Positions 34,002 through 43,469 of a stretch of 60,593 bases of DNA are shown here, piece by piece. The stretch spans positions 1 through 60,593 of the forward strand of contig JAIBEZ010000111.1 in NCBI GenBank assembly GCA_019459485.1. The letters run 5' to 3'. Numbering within the stretch: position 1 is the stretch's first letter; each line of letters opens with the position of its first letter. The position numbers were made by a program, and so were the translations under genes. The DNA is from Prolixibacteraceae bacterium (GTDB lineage: Bacteria; Bacteroidota; Bacteroidia; Bacteroidales; Prolixibacteraceae). The notes beneath the pieces were generated by a model that searched no databases, was not told the origin of the DNA, and saw only the letters and a program-made list of their open reading frames with translations.

Positions 34002-36143
34002 ATGGAATTACAAAAGTTTTCGTACGACAACCGAATGACCCGCAATTTTGCAATTGCAACCATTGTTTGGGGAGTTGTCGGTTTACTGGCGGGCTTGCTG
34101 ATTGCCCTTCAAATATTTATACCGTGGATGAATTTCGGGCTCGAATTCACCACTTTCGGGCGAACGCGACCGGTACACACCAATGCCGTAATTTTTGCCT
34201 TTGTCGGAAATGCCATTTTTACGGCGGTTTATTATTCGCTGCAACGTTTGCTGAAAACACGCATGTACAGCGAGCTGCTCGGCAAAATCCATTTCTGGGG
34301 CTGGCAGTCGATTATTGTGGCCGCAGCCGTTACTTTGCTTGCAGGATTTACAACCGGCAAGGAATACGCCGAGCTCGAATGGCCCATCGACATAGCAATT
34401 ACACTGGTTTGGGTGGTTTTTGGCTGGAACATGTTTGGTACCATTTTGCAACGCCGCACAAGTCACATTTACGTTTCCATCTGGTTTTACATAGCTACCT
34501 GGGTTACGGTGGCAGTTCTTCATATATTCAATTCACTTGCCGTTCCGGTTAGTTTCCTGAAAAGTTATACGCTTTATGCAGGCGTTCAGGATGCGTTGGT
34601 GCAATGGTGGTACGGACACAATGCGGTGGCATTCTTCCTTACTACACCTTTTCTGGGAATGATGTATTATTTTGTTCCCAAAGTTTCCGGACGACCTGTT
34701 TATTCCTACAAACTTTCCATCGTGCATTTCTGGTCGCTTATTTTCCTGTATATCTGGGCCGGGCCGCACCACTTGCTGTACAGCTCACTGCCCGACTGGC
34801 TTCAGGCGCTGGGAACCACTTTTTCAGTCATGTTGCTCGCCCCAAGCTGGGGTGGTATGATCAACGGATTGCTCACCCTTCGTGGTGCGTGGGACAAAGT
34901 ACGAAGGGATCCTGTTCTTAAAATGTTTGTGGTGGGAATCACTGCCTACGGAATGTCAACTTTTGAAGGACCATTGCTTTCATTCAAAACGGTAAATGCC
35001 ATCAGTCACTTTACCGACTGGACCATTGGGCACGTTCACATTGGCGCACTTGGCTGGAACGGCTTGCTGACTTTCGGTATGATTTACTGGCTGATTCCAC
35101 GTCTGTACAACACCAAACTTTATTCAACAAAACTGGCCAACGTACACTTCTGGATTGCCACTCTTGCCATCGTTTTTTATGCAGTTCCACTTTACATCGG
35201 CGGAATTACCCAGGCTTTGATGTGGAAACAGTTTACTCCTGACGGATTTTTAATGTATCCGAATTTCCTTGAAACAGTGGCACAGCTGATTCCGATGTAC
35301 ACCATCAGGGCATTTGGCGGATTTTTATATGTTGCCGGATTCTTTATTCTGGTGTTCAATGTGGTGAAAACAATACAGGCAGGTTCGTTTCTTGCCGAAG
35401 AAGAAGCACAGGCTCCTGCGCTGGAAGTATTGCCTGATGGAAAAACTTCGTCAGAATCCGGACACCGTTTTCTGGAACGCAAACCGATCCGTTTCCTGAT
35501 TATCGCGACCATTGTTATTCTGGTTGGCGGTATCGTTGAAGTGATCCCGACCTACCTGATCAAATCAAATATTCCGACCATCACGAGCGTAAAACCATAC
35601 ACACCGCTCGAATTACAGGGAAGGGATATTTACGTGAAAGAAGGTTGTTACAATTGCCATTCGCAGATGATTAGGCCATTCCGCTCCGAAACTGAACGAT
35701 ACGGTGAATATTCAAAAGCTGGTGAGTCGGTGTATGATCATCCATTCCAGTTTGGATCGAAACGCACCGGACCAGATTTGGCCCGCGAAGGAGTAAAAAC
35801 CGGAAAAATTTACAAGCCGAACTCATGGCACTACAACCATTTCATCGATCCGCAGAAAATGAACGAAGCATCGATTATGCCGGCTTATCCGTGGCTTGCA
35901 AAAAAGGAAATCGACATTCAATCGACTCCGGGAAAAATAAGGGCGATGAAATTATTGGGAGTCCCCTACCCCGACAATTACGAACAGCAGGCCATTGCCG
36001 ATTTAAAAGCGCAGGCCGACAGCATTGCCAAAGATCTGGCGACAGCCGGAATCCAAACCGATAGCAACCGCGAAATAATCGCTTTGATTGCTTACATGCA
36101 GCGACTTGGAGTTGACATTATGAACAAACCTGAAAAAAAATAA
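34002..36143 (+). CDS. ccoNO: cbb3-type cytochrome c oxidase, fused subunits I and II (CcoN-CcoO)
   Basis: Catalytic subunit with the monoheme subunit II fused to its C-terminus. 713 residues. Residues ~1-480 are CcoN with about 12 helices and heme/CuB ligands in segments such as RPVHTNAVIFAF, WWYGHNAVAFFLTTPFLGM, GPHHLLYSSLPDW and DWTIGHVHIGALGW. A hinge helix (~497-518) leads to the CcoO part with C-Y-N-C-H (~548-552), the Q-M-I-R-P-F motif and Met ligand in N-E-A-S-I-M-P-A-Y-P-W. The fusion is common in Bacteroidota. Confidence 0.97.
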   Translation: MELQKFSYDNRMTRNFAIATIVWGVVGLLAGLLIALQIFIPWMNFGLEFTTFGRTRPVHTNAVIFAFVGNAIFTAVYYSLQRLLKTRMYSELLGKIHFWGWQSIIVAAAVTLLAGFTTGKEYAELEWPIDIAITLVWVVFGWNMFGTILQRRTSHIYVSIWFYIATWVTVAVLHIFNSLAVPVSFLKSYTLYAGVQDALVQWWYGHNAVAFFLTTPFLGMMYYFVPKVSGRPVYSYKLSIVHFWSLIFLYIWAGPHHLLYSSLPDWLQALGTTFSVMLLAPSWGGMINGLLTLRGAWDKVRRDPVLKMFVVGITAYGMSTFEGPLLSFKTVNAISHFTDWTIGHVHIGALGWNGLLTFGMIYWLIPRLYNTKLYSTKLANVHFWIATLAIVFYAVPLYIGGITQALMWKQFTPDGFLMYPNFLETVAQLIPMYTIRAFGGFLYVAGFFILVFNVVKTIQAGSFLAEEEAQAPALEVLPDGKTSSESGHRFLERKPIRFLIIATIVILVGGIVEVIPTYLIKSNIPTITSVKPYTPLELQGRDIYVKEGCYNCHSQMIRPFRSETERYGEYSKAGESVYDHPFQFGSKRTGPDLAREGVKTGKIYKPNSWHYNHFIDPQKMNEASIMPAYPWLAKKEIDIQSTPGKIRAMKLLGVPYPDNYEQQAIADLKAQADSIAKDLATAGIQTDSNREIIALIAYMQRLGVDIMNKPEKK

Positions 36144-36146
36144 GCG

Positions 36147-36359
36147 ATGGTAGGCGACACATTACGTACAATATTTCATGTTGAAATTTATGCACTGATA
36201 GGCTTTATTATTTTCTTCACTTTCTTCATTTTCGTTACCCTCAATGCATTCAGGATGAAGAAAGAAGAAATTGATGAGTTCAGCAATATGCCTTTGGAGG
36301 ATTCGGAAGCACAGGGAGTGTTCAGTGATCAGTCGCAGCAGGCAGGAAATACGAACTGA
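36147..36359 (+). CDS. ccoQ: CcoQ/FixQ-like small subunit
   Basis: 70-residue single-helix protein (helix ~16-36, IYALIGFIIFFTFFIFVTLNAF) with the short acidic tail usual for the subunit IV position. It has the size and place of CcoQ, between ccoNO and ccoP. Its last codons (36323-36338) are encoded by a CAGTGATCAGTCGCAG repeat that also overlaps the ccoG stop codon. Confidence 0.8.
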   Translation: MVGDTLRTIFHVEIYALIGFIIFFTFFIFVTLNAFRMKKEEIDEFSNMPLEDSEAQGVFSDQSQQAGNTN

Positions 36360-36407
36360 TAATATGAAACTAATTAAAAGACAACCCAAACAACAAAATA
36401 AAGACCT

Positions 36408-37037
36408 ATGCATACAAATGATGAGGATCAATTGAACAAGCAAAAGGAAGTTCATCAGGAAGTAGATGATGCAACACAAATTAAATATTTCGGAGGCGAT
36501 CATGAATATGATGGAATCAAAGAGCTAGACAATCCGCTTCCTCCGTGGTTGAAATATCTTTTTTATGTGACCATCGTTATTTCATTCTCCTACCTGATGT
36601 TGCTTTTTGTATTTGAAGATGAAGACATTGTACAAAAAAAAGAATACCGCAAGGAAATGATGGCGGCCAAAGCCAAAACAGATATTGCGGTAAGTGAAGA
36701 AGCTACGAAAACAGCGGCTGTCGCTCCCCTGACTGAAGAACAAATACTTGCCGCAGGAAAAGTCATTTATGATAAAACCTGTCTGGTTTGTCATGGCAAA
36801 TTCGGGGAAGGATTGGTTGGGCCGAATTTCACCGACGAATACTGGATTCATGGCGGAAAACCGGAAGATTTACTCAAGGTAATCAATGAAGGGGTGATTG
36901 AAAAGGGTATGATTTCGTACAAAAGTCAATTGAATAAAACCCAGATCAATAATGTGATCGCCTATATTTTGAGTTTGCAGGGAACAAATCCGCCAAACCA
37001 GAAAGCTCCGGAGGGTGAGAAATTTGTAAAGAACTAA
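36408..37037 (+). CDS. ccoP: cbb3-type cytochrome c oxidase subunit III, monoheme
   Basis: Electron entry subunit. 209 residues. The N-terminal E-Y-D-G-I-K-E-L-D-N-P-L-P-P-W motif and one membrane helix (~46-65) are typical of CcoP. Only one heme site is present, C125-L-V-C-H129, followed by G-P-N-F-T-D-E-Y-W-I-H-G-G; canonical proteobacterial CcoP has two. This is a full domain, not a truncation, and is the form expected in this phylum. Confidence 0.95.
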   Translation: MHTNDEDQLNKQKEVHQEVDDATQIKYFGGDHEYDGIKELDNPLPPWLKYLFYVTIVISFSYLMLLFVFEDEDIVQKKEYRKEMMAAKAKTDIAVSEEATKTAAVAPLTEEQILAAGKVIYDKTCLVCHGKFGEGLVGPNFTDEYWIHGGKPEDLLKVINEGVIEKGMISYKSQLNKTQINNVIAYILSLQGTNPPNQKAPEGEKFVKN

Positions 37038-37040
37038 TCA

Positions 37041-38453
37041 ATGGAATCCAAGGATAATTTTCAGGAAACAACCTTCAGGGACCGGCCGTCAACGTTTGGA
37101 AAAGATGGCAAAAGAGTCTGGCTATTCCCGAAAATGCCAAAAGGAAAACTGTACAATATCCGGAGAATGATTGCCTGGACATTGCTCATTTTTTTCTACC
37201 TGGCCCCTTTCCTAAAAATCAATGGCGATCCTCTGATTTTTCTGGATTTTCTGCAACGTAAATTTGTTTTGTTTGGCACTACTTTTTACCCGCAGGATTT
37301 TCACTTACTGGTTTTGGCAATCATTACGCTGGTTGTATTCATCGTGCTTTTTACGGTTATCTACGGAAGAATTTTCTGCGGATGGGTTTGTCCGCAAACT
37401 GTTTTTCTGGAGTTTTTATACCGACCCATTGAGTATCTGATTGATGGCAATGCCGAAAAGCAAAAAGAACTGGCGGAGCAGGAGACTGATGCAATTAAAA
37501 TTCTAAAACGAATACTGAAACACAGCATTTACCTGTTAATTTCTTTCTTCACCATTTTAACATTTATCTCCTACGTCACCGGAACCGACAAGCTCGGAGA
37601 AATCATGGATGGCTGGCCACTGCAAAAATCAGGCTTGTTAATGGGAGCATTGGTATTTACAGGAATACATTATTTCGTATTTGCCTGGTTTCGCGAACAG
37701 GTTTGCACCATTGTTTGTCCTTACGGACGCTTGCAGGGAGTTATGCTCGACGTAAATACAATTTTGGTTGCATACGATTACAAACGAGGCGAACCACGCC
37801 GAAATGCAGAAATACGCAAAAGTGATCATGGCGACTGCATCAACTGCTACAGCTGCGTGGCTGTTTGCCCGACCGGAATCGACATCCGCAACGGGACGCA
37901 GTTGGAGTGCATCAATTGTACTGCTTGTATCGACGCCTGCAATTCGGTGATGAAAAGGGTAAAAAAACCAAGTGGATTGATTCGTTTCGCATCCGAGAAA
38001 TCGATTTCGGAGGGGAAAAGCATAAAGTTCAATGCGCGTGCAATTGCTTATTCGGCAGTATTGATTGTATTGTTGTCGGTGATTACCTATTTGTTCACCG
38101 TTCGCGGTGATGTGGAAACGTCGGTCAACCGCTCGCCCGGAACCATGTTTCAGGAGTACGGAGCGGATAAATACAGCAACTTATACAACCTGCAAATGGT
38201 CAACAAAACCAATTCGGAAGTCAGCATCGAATTAAAACTGCTTTCTCCTGAAGGTGAAATCCTCCTGATGGGAGATCCGCTCAAGGCCGAAAAAGGCGAA
38301 GTTGCCAAGCGAAACCTGCTCATCGTGCTGAAAAAGGAAACTGTAAAATCGTCGAACAGCCATCTGGAAATTGGCATATTCGAAAATGGAGAATTGATCG
38401 ATAAAATATCGACAACGTTCGTCGGACCGAATGCATTGGACGGAAAACAGTGA
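37041..38453 (+). CDS. ccoG: Cytochrome c oxidase accessory protein CcoG
   Basis: Membrane iron-sulfur protein that reduces Cu(II) for cbb3 assembly. 470 residues, five or so helices. A first Cys group (FCGWVCPQTVF) and two 4Fe-4S motifs (CINCYSCVAVCP and CINCTACIDAC) are visible, then a periplasmic Ig-like C-terminal domain (IG_CcoG type). The stop codon is inside a CAGTGATCAGTCGCAG repeat (38448-38463). Confidence 0.95.
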   Translation: MESKDNFQETTFRDRPSTFGKDGKRVWLFPKMPKGKLYNIRRMIAWTLLIFFYLAPFLKINGDPLIFLDFLQRKFVLFGTTFYPQDFHLLVLAIITLVVFIVLFTVIYGRIFCGWVCPQTVFLEFLYRPIEYLIDGNAEKQKELAEQETDAIKILKRILKHSIYLLISFFTILTFISYVTGTDKLGEIMDGWPLQKSGLLMGALVFTGIHYFVFAWFREQVCTIVCPYGRLQGVMLDVNTILVAYDYKRGEPRRNAEIRKSDHGDCINCYSCVAVCPTGIDIRNGTQLECINCTACIDACNSVMKRVKKPSGLIRFASEKSISEGKSIKFNARAIAYSAVLIVLLSVITYLFTVRGDVETSVNRSPGTMFQEYGADKYSNLYNLQMVNKTNSEVSIELKLLSPEGEILLMGDPLKAEKGEVAKRNLLIVLKKETVKSSNSHLEIGIFENGELIDKISTTFVGPNALDGKQ

Positions 38454-38499
38454 TCAGTCGCAGTAAACAGTCACAGGGTGCAGGAGCGGTCATTCGACT

Positions 38500-38551
38500 G
38501 ACAATCAATGACAAATAATGACAATTGAATCACTCAATGACAACAAAAAAT
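38500..38551. repeat. AATGACAA degenerate tandem run
   Basis: AATGACAA or ACAAT-like units recur five times between ccoG and ccoH. Same type as 33611-33636. The run contains an in-frame ATG that extends the ccoH frame but is unlikely to be its start. Confidence 0.55.
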
Positions 38552-38580
38552 GGTTATTAATATTTGGAACTATTTCAGAC

Positions 38581-39033
38581 ATGAAGATAAAATTCAATTG
38601 GGGAACAGGGATCGTGATAGCGTTGATCGTGATGGTCAGTGGAATGCTGGTGCTGGTTTCGATCGCTGTAAGGCAGGACTTTGATTTGGTGGATACCGAT
38701 TATTACCAAAAATCGATCACGTATCAGCAGCACATCGAAAAAGTTGGAAATACCGCTGAACTGGAGAAGAAGATTGTTTTCGAACTTTCGGCAGACACTT
38801 TAAAACTGGCCTTTCCAAATCTGGCCAACCATCTGGAATATTCAGGCAAAATACATTTCTATAGTCCGGTGGAGGCAAGAAGAGATTTCAGTCTTGAAGT
38901 GAAAGTGGACACTGCTTTTTCGCAAATTATCGACCTGAAAAACCTTGAAAAAGGCAGATATAAGGTAAAAATTGACTGGACGGCAAATGCTGTTTCCTAT
39001 TATCAGGAAGAAGAAATTGCCGTTGAGCGGTAG
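38581..39033 (+). CDS. ccoH: FixH/CcoH family protein
   Basis: 150-residue single-span membrane protein needed for cbb3 assembly. The ATG at 38581 gives MKIKFNWGTGIVIALIVMVS, the usual start; an ATG 21 codons upstream lies in repeat sequence. The helix (~9-30) is followed by the F-D-L-V-D-T-D-Y-Y-Q-K-S motif and a beta domain in the periplasm. Confidence 0.92.
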   Translation: MKIKFNWGTGIVIALIVMVSGMLVLVSIAVRQDFDLVDTDYYQKSITYQQHIEKVGNTAELEKKIVFELSADTLKLAFPNLANHLEYSGKIHFYSPVEARRDFSLEVKVDTAFSQIIDLKNLEKGRYKVKIDWTANAVSYYQEEEIAVER

Positions 39034-39068
39034 TGGTGCAATTTATTGCGTCTTTGCCTAAGAAACAA

Positions 39069-39175
39069 CCAATGTCCAATATTCAATAACCAATATCGAA
39101 TAAAAAAAAATCGAATCATTGCTACATTTAACAGTTTTTGCAACAACTTGAAACCTGGAACTTGGAACTTTAAAC
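39069..39175. repeat. Composite dispersed repeat, copy 2
   Basis: CCAATGTCCAATATTCAATA (39069-39098 region) followed by AACTTGAAACCTGGAACTTG and continuation (39145-39175). Same two modules and same order as 14093-14171. The repeat ends 6 bases before the next start codon. Confidence 0.75.
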
Positions 39176-39181
39176 TCTTTT

Positions 39182-39898
39182 ATGGACTTCATCACACCGT
39201 TAACCATTGGCCTGATCGGCAGCTTTCATTGCATCGGAATGTGCGGACCAATTGTAGTTGCACTTCCGCTGAAAAAGCACAACCTGATTTCGAAAATTTC
39301 AGGAGCTGTCTTGTACAATTCCGGAAGGGTAATCACTTACAGTATTTTAGGTATTTTATTTGGCTTGCTGGGCCAGGGAATCCAGATGGCTGGTTTTCAG
39401 CAATGGACGTCCATTTTGCTCGGTGCTGCCATGATTATCAGTGTATTGTTTCCGTTTGTTTTCAGGGAAAAGATCACCATTGGCAACCTTTTCACCGGAT
39501 TTTCAGCCAGGCTGATCACCAGGCTAAGAAAGCTTTTCACCGACCGTTCGTATTTTTCGCTTTTGATGATCGGCTTATTAAACGGATTGCTGCCCTGCGG
39601 ACTGGTTTATGTGGCCATAGCTGGAGCCATCGGTTCAGGAACAGTTCTGAACGGCGCCATTTTCATGATGCTTTTCGGCATTGGAACCATTCCATTGCTT
39701 TTAATAGCCACGTTGGCAAGTGATGCCATCGGACAGAGAGTGCGCAGTAAAATGCAAAGAGTGGTTCCCTACTTTGTATTTCTGCTTGGTGTTCTGTTTA
39801 TTCTGAGAGGAATGTCGCTGGGGATTCCAGTTATCAGTCCAACTTCAGAAAAGCTGGAACCTCACGCAATGGTCGAAAAAGGCAGTTGCTGCAAATAA
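39182..39898 (+). CDS. TauE/SafE-like membrane protein of the cbb3 cluster
   Basis: 238 residues, six helices. N-terminal S-F-H-C-I-G-M-C-G-P with two Cys in the first helix and N-G-L-L-P-C-G-L-V in the fourth match the DsbD/CcdA-like 'sulfite exporter TauE/SafE' family members that co-occur with cbb3 genes. The C-terminus ends G-S-C-C-K, another Cys pair. Metal or thiol transport for oxidase assembly is likely; the substrate is not established. The Cys positions suit copper binding. Confidence 0.87.
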   Translation: MDFITPLTIGLIGSFHCIGMCGPIVVALPLKKHNLISKISGAVLYNSGRVITYSILGILFGLLGQGIQMAGFQQWTSILLGAAMIISVLFPFVFREKITIGNLFTGFSARLITRLRKLFTDRSYFSLLMIGLLNGLLPCGLVYVAIAGAIGSGTVLNGAIFMMLFGIGTIPLLLIATLASDAIGQRVRSKMQRVVPYFVFLLGVLFILRGMSLGIPVISPTSEKLEPHAMVEKGSCCK

Positions 39899-40101
39899 AT
39901 TGTGCATTTTTATAAACATTCAAACCTGTTTTGGGTTTCTTAAGGCAAAACAGATATTGAGCCAACAAGCAATTTATTGAAAACCAAAAATCAGAAATGG
40001 ACCAAGTTCAAGGTAACAGATTAATACAAAAGAAGAACCCTGATAATCAGGCTAACTTCCCAATAAAAAAGAGTAATGTGATTGCAAACGATATTTTAAA
40101 A

Positions 40102-40908
40102 ATGATTGGCAATAAATTTTTCTTTCTTCTATCTGTTTTTACACTTTCCTTCGGAACAATTTCATACGGGCAGCAAGCTTTTGACGACAAAACAAAAGAT
40201 CCGGAGATTGGCGTCGTTGAGCATCTGGATGAATTTCTGCCTACCGATATTTATCTGATTGACGAAAATAACCAGCGTGTTGTACTTACCGACATAATCG
40301 ACAAACCAACCATTATTAACTGGGTTTACTACCGCTGCCCAGGTATTTGCAGTCCATTGATGGAAGGACTCGCCAATGTCATGAACGCATCTGACCTGGT
40401 TGCGGGAGTTGATTACCAGGTGCTCACCATCAGTTTTGATCCTTCGGAAACAATAGATCTGGGCATCCGAAAAAAGACAAACTACCTGAATTTGGTAGAC
40501 AAAAAAGAAGAAATAAGTAAAGGATGGCACTTTTTCACTTCCGACAGTGTAAGTATAGTAAAAGGCACCAATGCTACAGGGTTCAAATACAAAAGAACAG
40601 GAAATGATTTTCTGCATGCTGCATCAGTTACTGTGGTGAGCCCGAAAGGAAAAATTACCCGCTATCTGAACGGGATTTATTTTCAGCCATTTGATTTCAA
40701 AATGGCCATTATCGAAGCGTCCAAAGGAATGTCGGCGCCAACCATCAACAAAATAATGCAGTATTGTTTTTCCTACGATCCCGTCGGACAGGCATATGTA
40801 CTCAATGTAACCAAGATCTCAGGTACCCTGATACTATTTGTGGCCTTGTTATTTTTCATGGTCCTGATATTCAAGCCAAAGAGAAAAAAATTAAACAAAC
40901 ATATTTGA
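40102..40908 (+). CDS. SCO1/SenC family copper chaperone
   Basis: Thioredoxin-fold protein that delivers copper to the CuA centre of oxidase subunit II. The ATG at 40102 gives 268 residues with a proper signal (MIGNKFFFLLSVFTLSFGTI); an upstream ATG at 39997 would add a hydrophilic tail. Copper site: C80-P-G-I-C84 and a downstream His in D-F-L-H-A-A-S-V. A C-terminal helix (~236-257) anchors the protein. It ends 3 bases before ctaD. Confidence 0.93.
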   Translation: MIGNKFFFLLSVFTLSFGTISYGQQAFDDKTKDPEIGVVEHLDEFLPTDIYLIDENNQRVVLTDIIDKPTIINWVYYRCPGICSPLMEGLANVMNASDLVAGVDYQVLTISFDPSETIDLGIRKKTNYLNLVDKKEEISKGWHFFTSDSVSIVKGTNATGFKYKRTGNDFLHAASVTVVSPKGKITRYLNGIYFQPFDFKMAIIEASKGMSAPTINKIMQYCFSYDPVGQAYVLNVTKISGTLILFVALLFFMVLIFKPKRKKLNKHI

Positions 40909-40911
40909 TTT

Positions 40912-42525
40912 ATGCAAACAGCGACTCAACTTGAACACGAGGTGAATTACCTCGATTACAAAGGAAAATACAAGGGAATATTCGCGTGGATATTCTCGAC
41001 CGATCACAAGCGGATTGCGCTTTTATACATGTATTCGATGTTGACCATGTTTGTGGTTGGCGTTGCCCTGGGACTGGCCATGAAACTTGAATTGATTGCA
41101 CCGGGCAAAACCATTATGGATCCACAGACCTACAATGCTGTTTTTACAGTTCATGGCGTGATCATGATATTCATGATAGTAATACCGGGCCTTCCGGCGG
41201 TATTTGGCAATTTTATGCTCCCAATCATGATTGGTGCAAAAGACGTGGCTTTTCCGAAGATAAACCTGCTTTCATGGTATTTCTACGTTGCCGGGGCATT
41301 ACTGGTCATTTCGTCCGTACTTTTCGGAAACGGAACACCCGATACCGGATGGACTTTTTACGCACCATACAGCTTTAAATCGGGAACAAATTTGCTTCCT
41401 GCCATATTCGGTGCATTTGTACTGGGATTTTCGTCTATTCTAACCGGATTAAACTTTATAGTTACAATTCACAGGATGCGCGCGCCGGGAATGACCTGGT
41501 TTAAAATGCCGCTTTTCCCATGGTCGCTATACGGAACAGCCTGGATTCAATTGCTGGCAACACCGGTTATAGGAATCACGCTTGTATTGGTGGCTCTCGA
41601 ACGAATTTTCAATATCGGGGTTTTTGATCCGGCATTGGGTGGAGACCCAATTTTATACCAGCATTTGTTCTGGATTTATTCACATCCGGCTGTTTATGTA
41701 ATGATTCTTCCTGCGATGGGAGCCATTTCCGAAATTATTCCGACATTCTCACAAAAGCATATCTTCGGATACCGTGCAATCATTGTTTCAACACTGGCAA
41801 TCGCATTTGTTGGCTACTTTGTTTGGGGACACCACATGTTTACATCAGGAATGAGCGGAACCGCACAATATACTTTTTCGATTCTGACATTCATTGTAGC
41901 CATTCCAAGTGCAATTAAAGTTTTCAACTGGATTTCGACCATGCACAAGGGTTCCATTAATCCTGAAGCTCCTTTTTTATGGGCAGTTACCTTCATATTT
42001 GTTTTTATGATCGGAGGTTTCTCGGGATTGGTGCTTGGCGCTTTGGCCACCAATGTGCATGTACATGATACTGCATTCGTAGTTGCACACTTTCACTTCA
42101 TCGTTTTTGGTGGTGTTGGGTTTGCCTTTTTTGGCGCCATTCACTACTGGTTCCCAAAAATGTTTGGCCGCATGTACGACAAAGTCTGGGCTAAAGTTGG
42201 CTGGGCATTTTTCACGGTTGGTTTCCTGACCTTGTATTCGCCCATGTTTTACCTGGGAATGATGGGAATGCCTCGTCGTTATTACGATTATTTACCTGAA
42301 TTTCACGCAGGAAATATTCTTTCAACGCTGGGTTCATGGGTTATGACATTTGGATTGCTCATTATTGTAATCAACCTGTTTAGATCCGCTAAAAACGGCG
42401 CGATTGCATCAATAAATCCTTGGAACAGTAAAACCCTTGAATGGACGGTTCCCTCGCCTCCTCCGCTTGAAAATTTTGATGAGATACCAGTTTACGGCGA
42501 AAAAGACGGACCTTACGAATACTAA
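40912..42525 (+). CDS. ctaD: caa3-type cytochrome c oxidase subunit I (A2 family)
   Basis: Heme a / heme a3-CuB catalytic subunit. 537 residues, 12 helices. Ligands appear in TVHGVIMIFM, W-I-Y-S-H-P-A-V-Y (~256-264), H-H-M-F-T-S-G-M (~305-312) and V-A-H-F-H-F-I. The Glu of the usual H-P-E-V-Y is Ala and is preceded by Tyr-Ser, the signature of A2-type oxidases. The cross-linked Tyr is kept. Followed by subunits III, IV and II. Confidence 0.97.
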   Translation: MQTATQLEHEVNYLDYKGKYKGIFAWIFSTDHKRIALLYMYSMLTMFVVGVALGLAMKLELIAPGKTIMDPQTYNAVFTVHGVIMIFMIVIPGLPAVFGNFMLPIMIGAKDVAFPKINLLSWYFYVAGALLVISSVLFGNGTPDTGWTFYAPYSFKSGTNLLPAIFGAFVLGFSSILTGLNFIVTIHRMRAPGMTWFKMPLFPWSLYGTAWIQLLATPVIGITLVLVALERIFNIGVFDPALGGDPILYQHLFWIYSHPAVYVMILPAMGAISEIIPTFSQKHIFGYRAIIVSTLAIAFVGYFVWGHHMFTSGMSGTAQYTFSILTFIVAIPSAIKVFNWISTMHKGSINPEAPFLWAVTFIFVFMIGGFSGLVLGALATNVHVHDTAFVVAHFHFIVFGGVGFAFFGAIHYWFPKMFGRMYDKVWAKVGWAFFTVGFLTLYSPMFYLGMMGMPRRYYDYLPEFHAGNILSTLGSWVMTFGLLIIVINLFRSAKNGAIASINPWNSKTLEWTVPSPPPLENFDEIPVYGEKDGPYEY

Positions 42526-42542
42526 TCATTGGATATTAATTT

Positions 42543-43163
42543 ATGGAACATGTAGCACAACATTCAGATCCCCACTACGATCAGGAAGCATCTAAATTGG
42601 GAATGTGGCTTTTTATTTTTACTGAACTGCTTCTTTTTGGGGGTTTGTTCATTGTTTATGCGATTTACAGGTTCTTGAATCCGGAAGCCTTTCAAATGGC
42701 CGGACATGAGCTAAACATTACAATTGGTGCAATAAATACCATAATTCTTCTGGTGAGCAGTATGACTATTGCAATGTCAACATCTGCACTTCAGAAAAAA
42801 AACAAAGGGTTAACAGTGCTGTTGCTTGAAATTACCATCATGCTTGCACTTATCTTCCTGATCAACAAATATTTTGAATGGGGAGTTAAATTTGATCACG
42901 GCATCTGGCCCGGATCGGAACATTTGCTCAATGACATGGGACATGGTGAAGTTCTGTTCTTCGGTCTGTATTTCGTTATGACCGGCCTGCATGCCCTTCA
43001 CATCGTTATTGGAATGATTATTATTATCGTGGCATTGAATAAAGTTCAGAAAGGAACGGTACATGCCGATCGGCCGTCGTTACTCGAAAATGCCGGATTA
43101 TACTGGCATTTGGTCGATTTGATCTGGATATTCCTGTTCCCGTTGTTCTATTTAATACACTAA
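42543..43163 (+). CDS. ctaE: Cytochrome c oxidase subunit III
   Basis: 206 residues, five helices, no cofactors. Family motifs L-G-M-W-L-F-I-F-T-E-L-L-L-F and the H-A-L-H-I-V-I-G-M segment, then Y-W-H-L-V-D-L-I-W-I-F-L-F-P at the end. It follows ctaD after 17 bases. Confidence 0.95.
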   Translation: MEHVAQHSDPHYDQEASKLGMWLFIFTELLLFGGLFIVYAIYRFLNPEAFQMAGHELNITIGAINTIILLVSSMTIAMSTSALQKKNKGLTVLLLEITIMLALIFLINKYFEWGVKFDHGIWPGSEHLLNDMGHGEVLFFGLYFVMTGLHALHIVIGMIIIIVALNKVQKGTVHADRPSLLENAGLYWHLVDLIWIFLFPLFYLIH

Positions 43164-43178
43164 TAAAAACGATTAGAA

Positions 43179-43463
43179 ATGGAAAATGAAAAACATCATA
43201 TAGTACCCTACAAGGTTTACATTTATATTTTGGTGGCGCTGATTGCCATGACATTCATGTCGATTGGCATTACTAAAATTAACCTTGGAGAGTATTCAGT
43301 ATTGGGGGCGATGATTTTTGCCACCCTTAAATCAATATTGGTTTTATCGTGGTTTATGCACCTAAAGTTCGACCAACCCTTTTTGCGGATCATGGTTGGC
43401 TTTGTAGCCCTGTTGTTTTTTGCGGTAATTTTCATTACATTTTTAGATTACTATTTCAGATAA
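43179..43463 (+). CDS. ctaF: Cytochrome c oxidase subunit IV
   Basis: 94-residue protein with three membrane helices and the F-M-H-L-K-F-D motif of the bacterial CtaF/CoxD family. It stabilises subunits I and III. Between ctaE and ctaC. Confidence 0.92.
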   Translation: MENEKHHIVPYKVYIYILVALIAMTFMSIGITKINLGEYSVLGAMIFATLKSILVLSWFMHLKFDQPFLRIMVGFVALLFFAVIFITFLDYYFR

Positions 43464-43469
43464 AAACTT

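Noticed and set aside
38518-38580. Longer ccoH start
   Set aside because: It lies in the AATGACAA repeat run and adds a tail not expected before the membrane helix.
39997-40101. Longer start for the SCO protein
   Set aside because: It would place 35 hydrophilic residues before a clear signal peptide.
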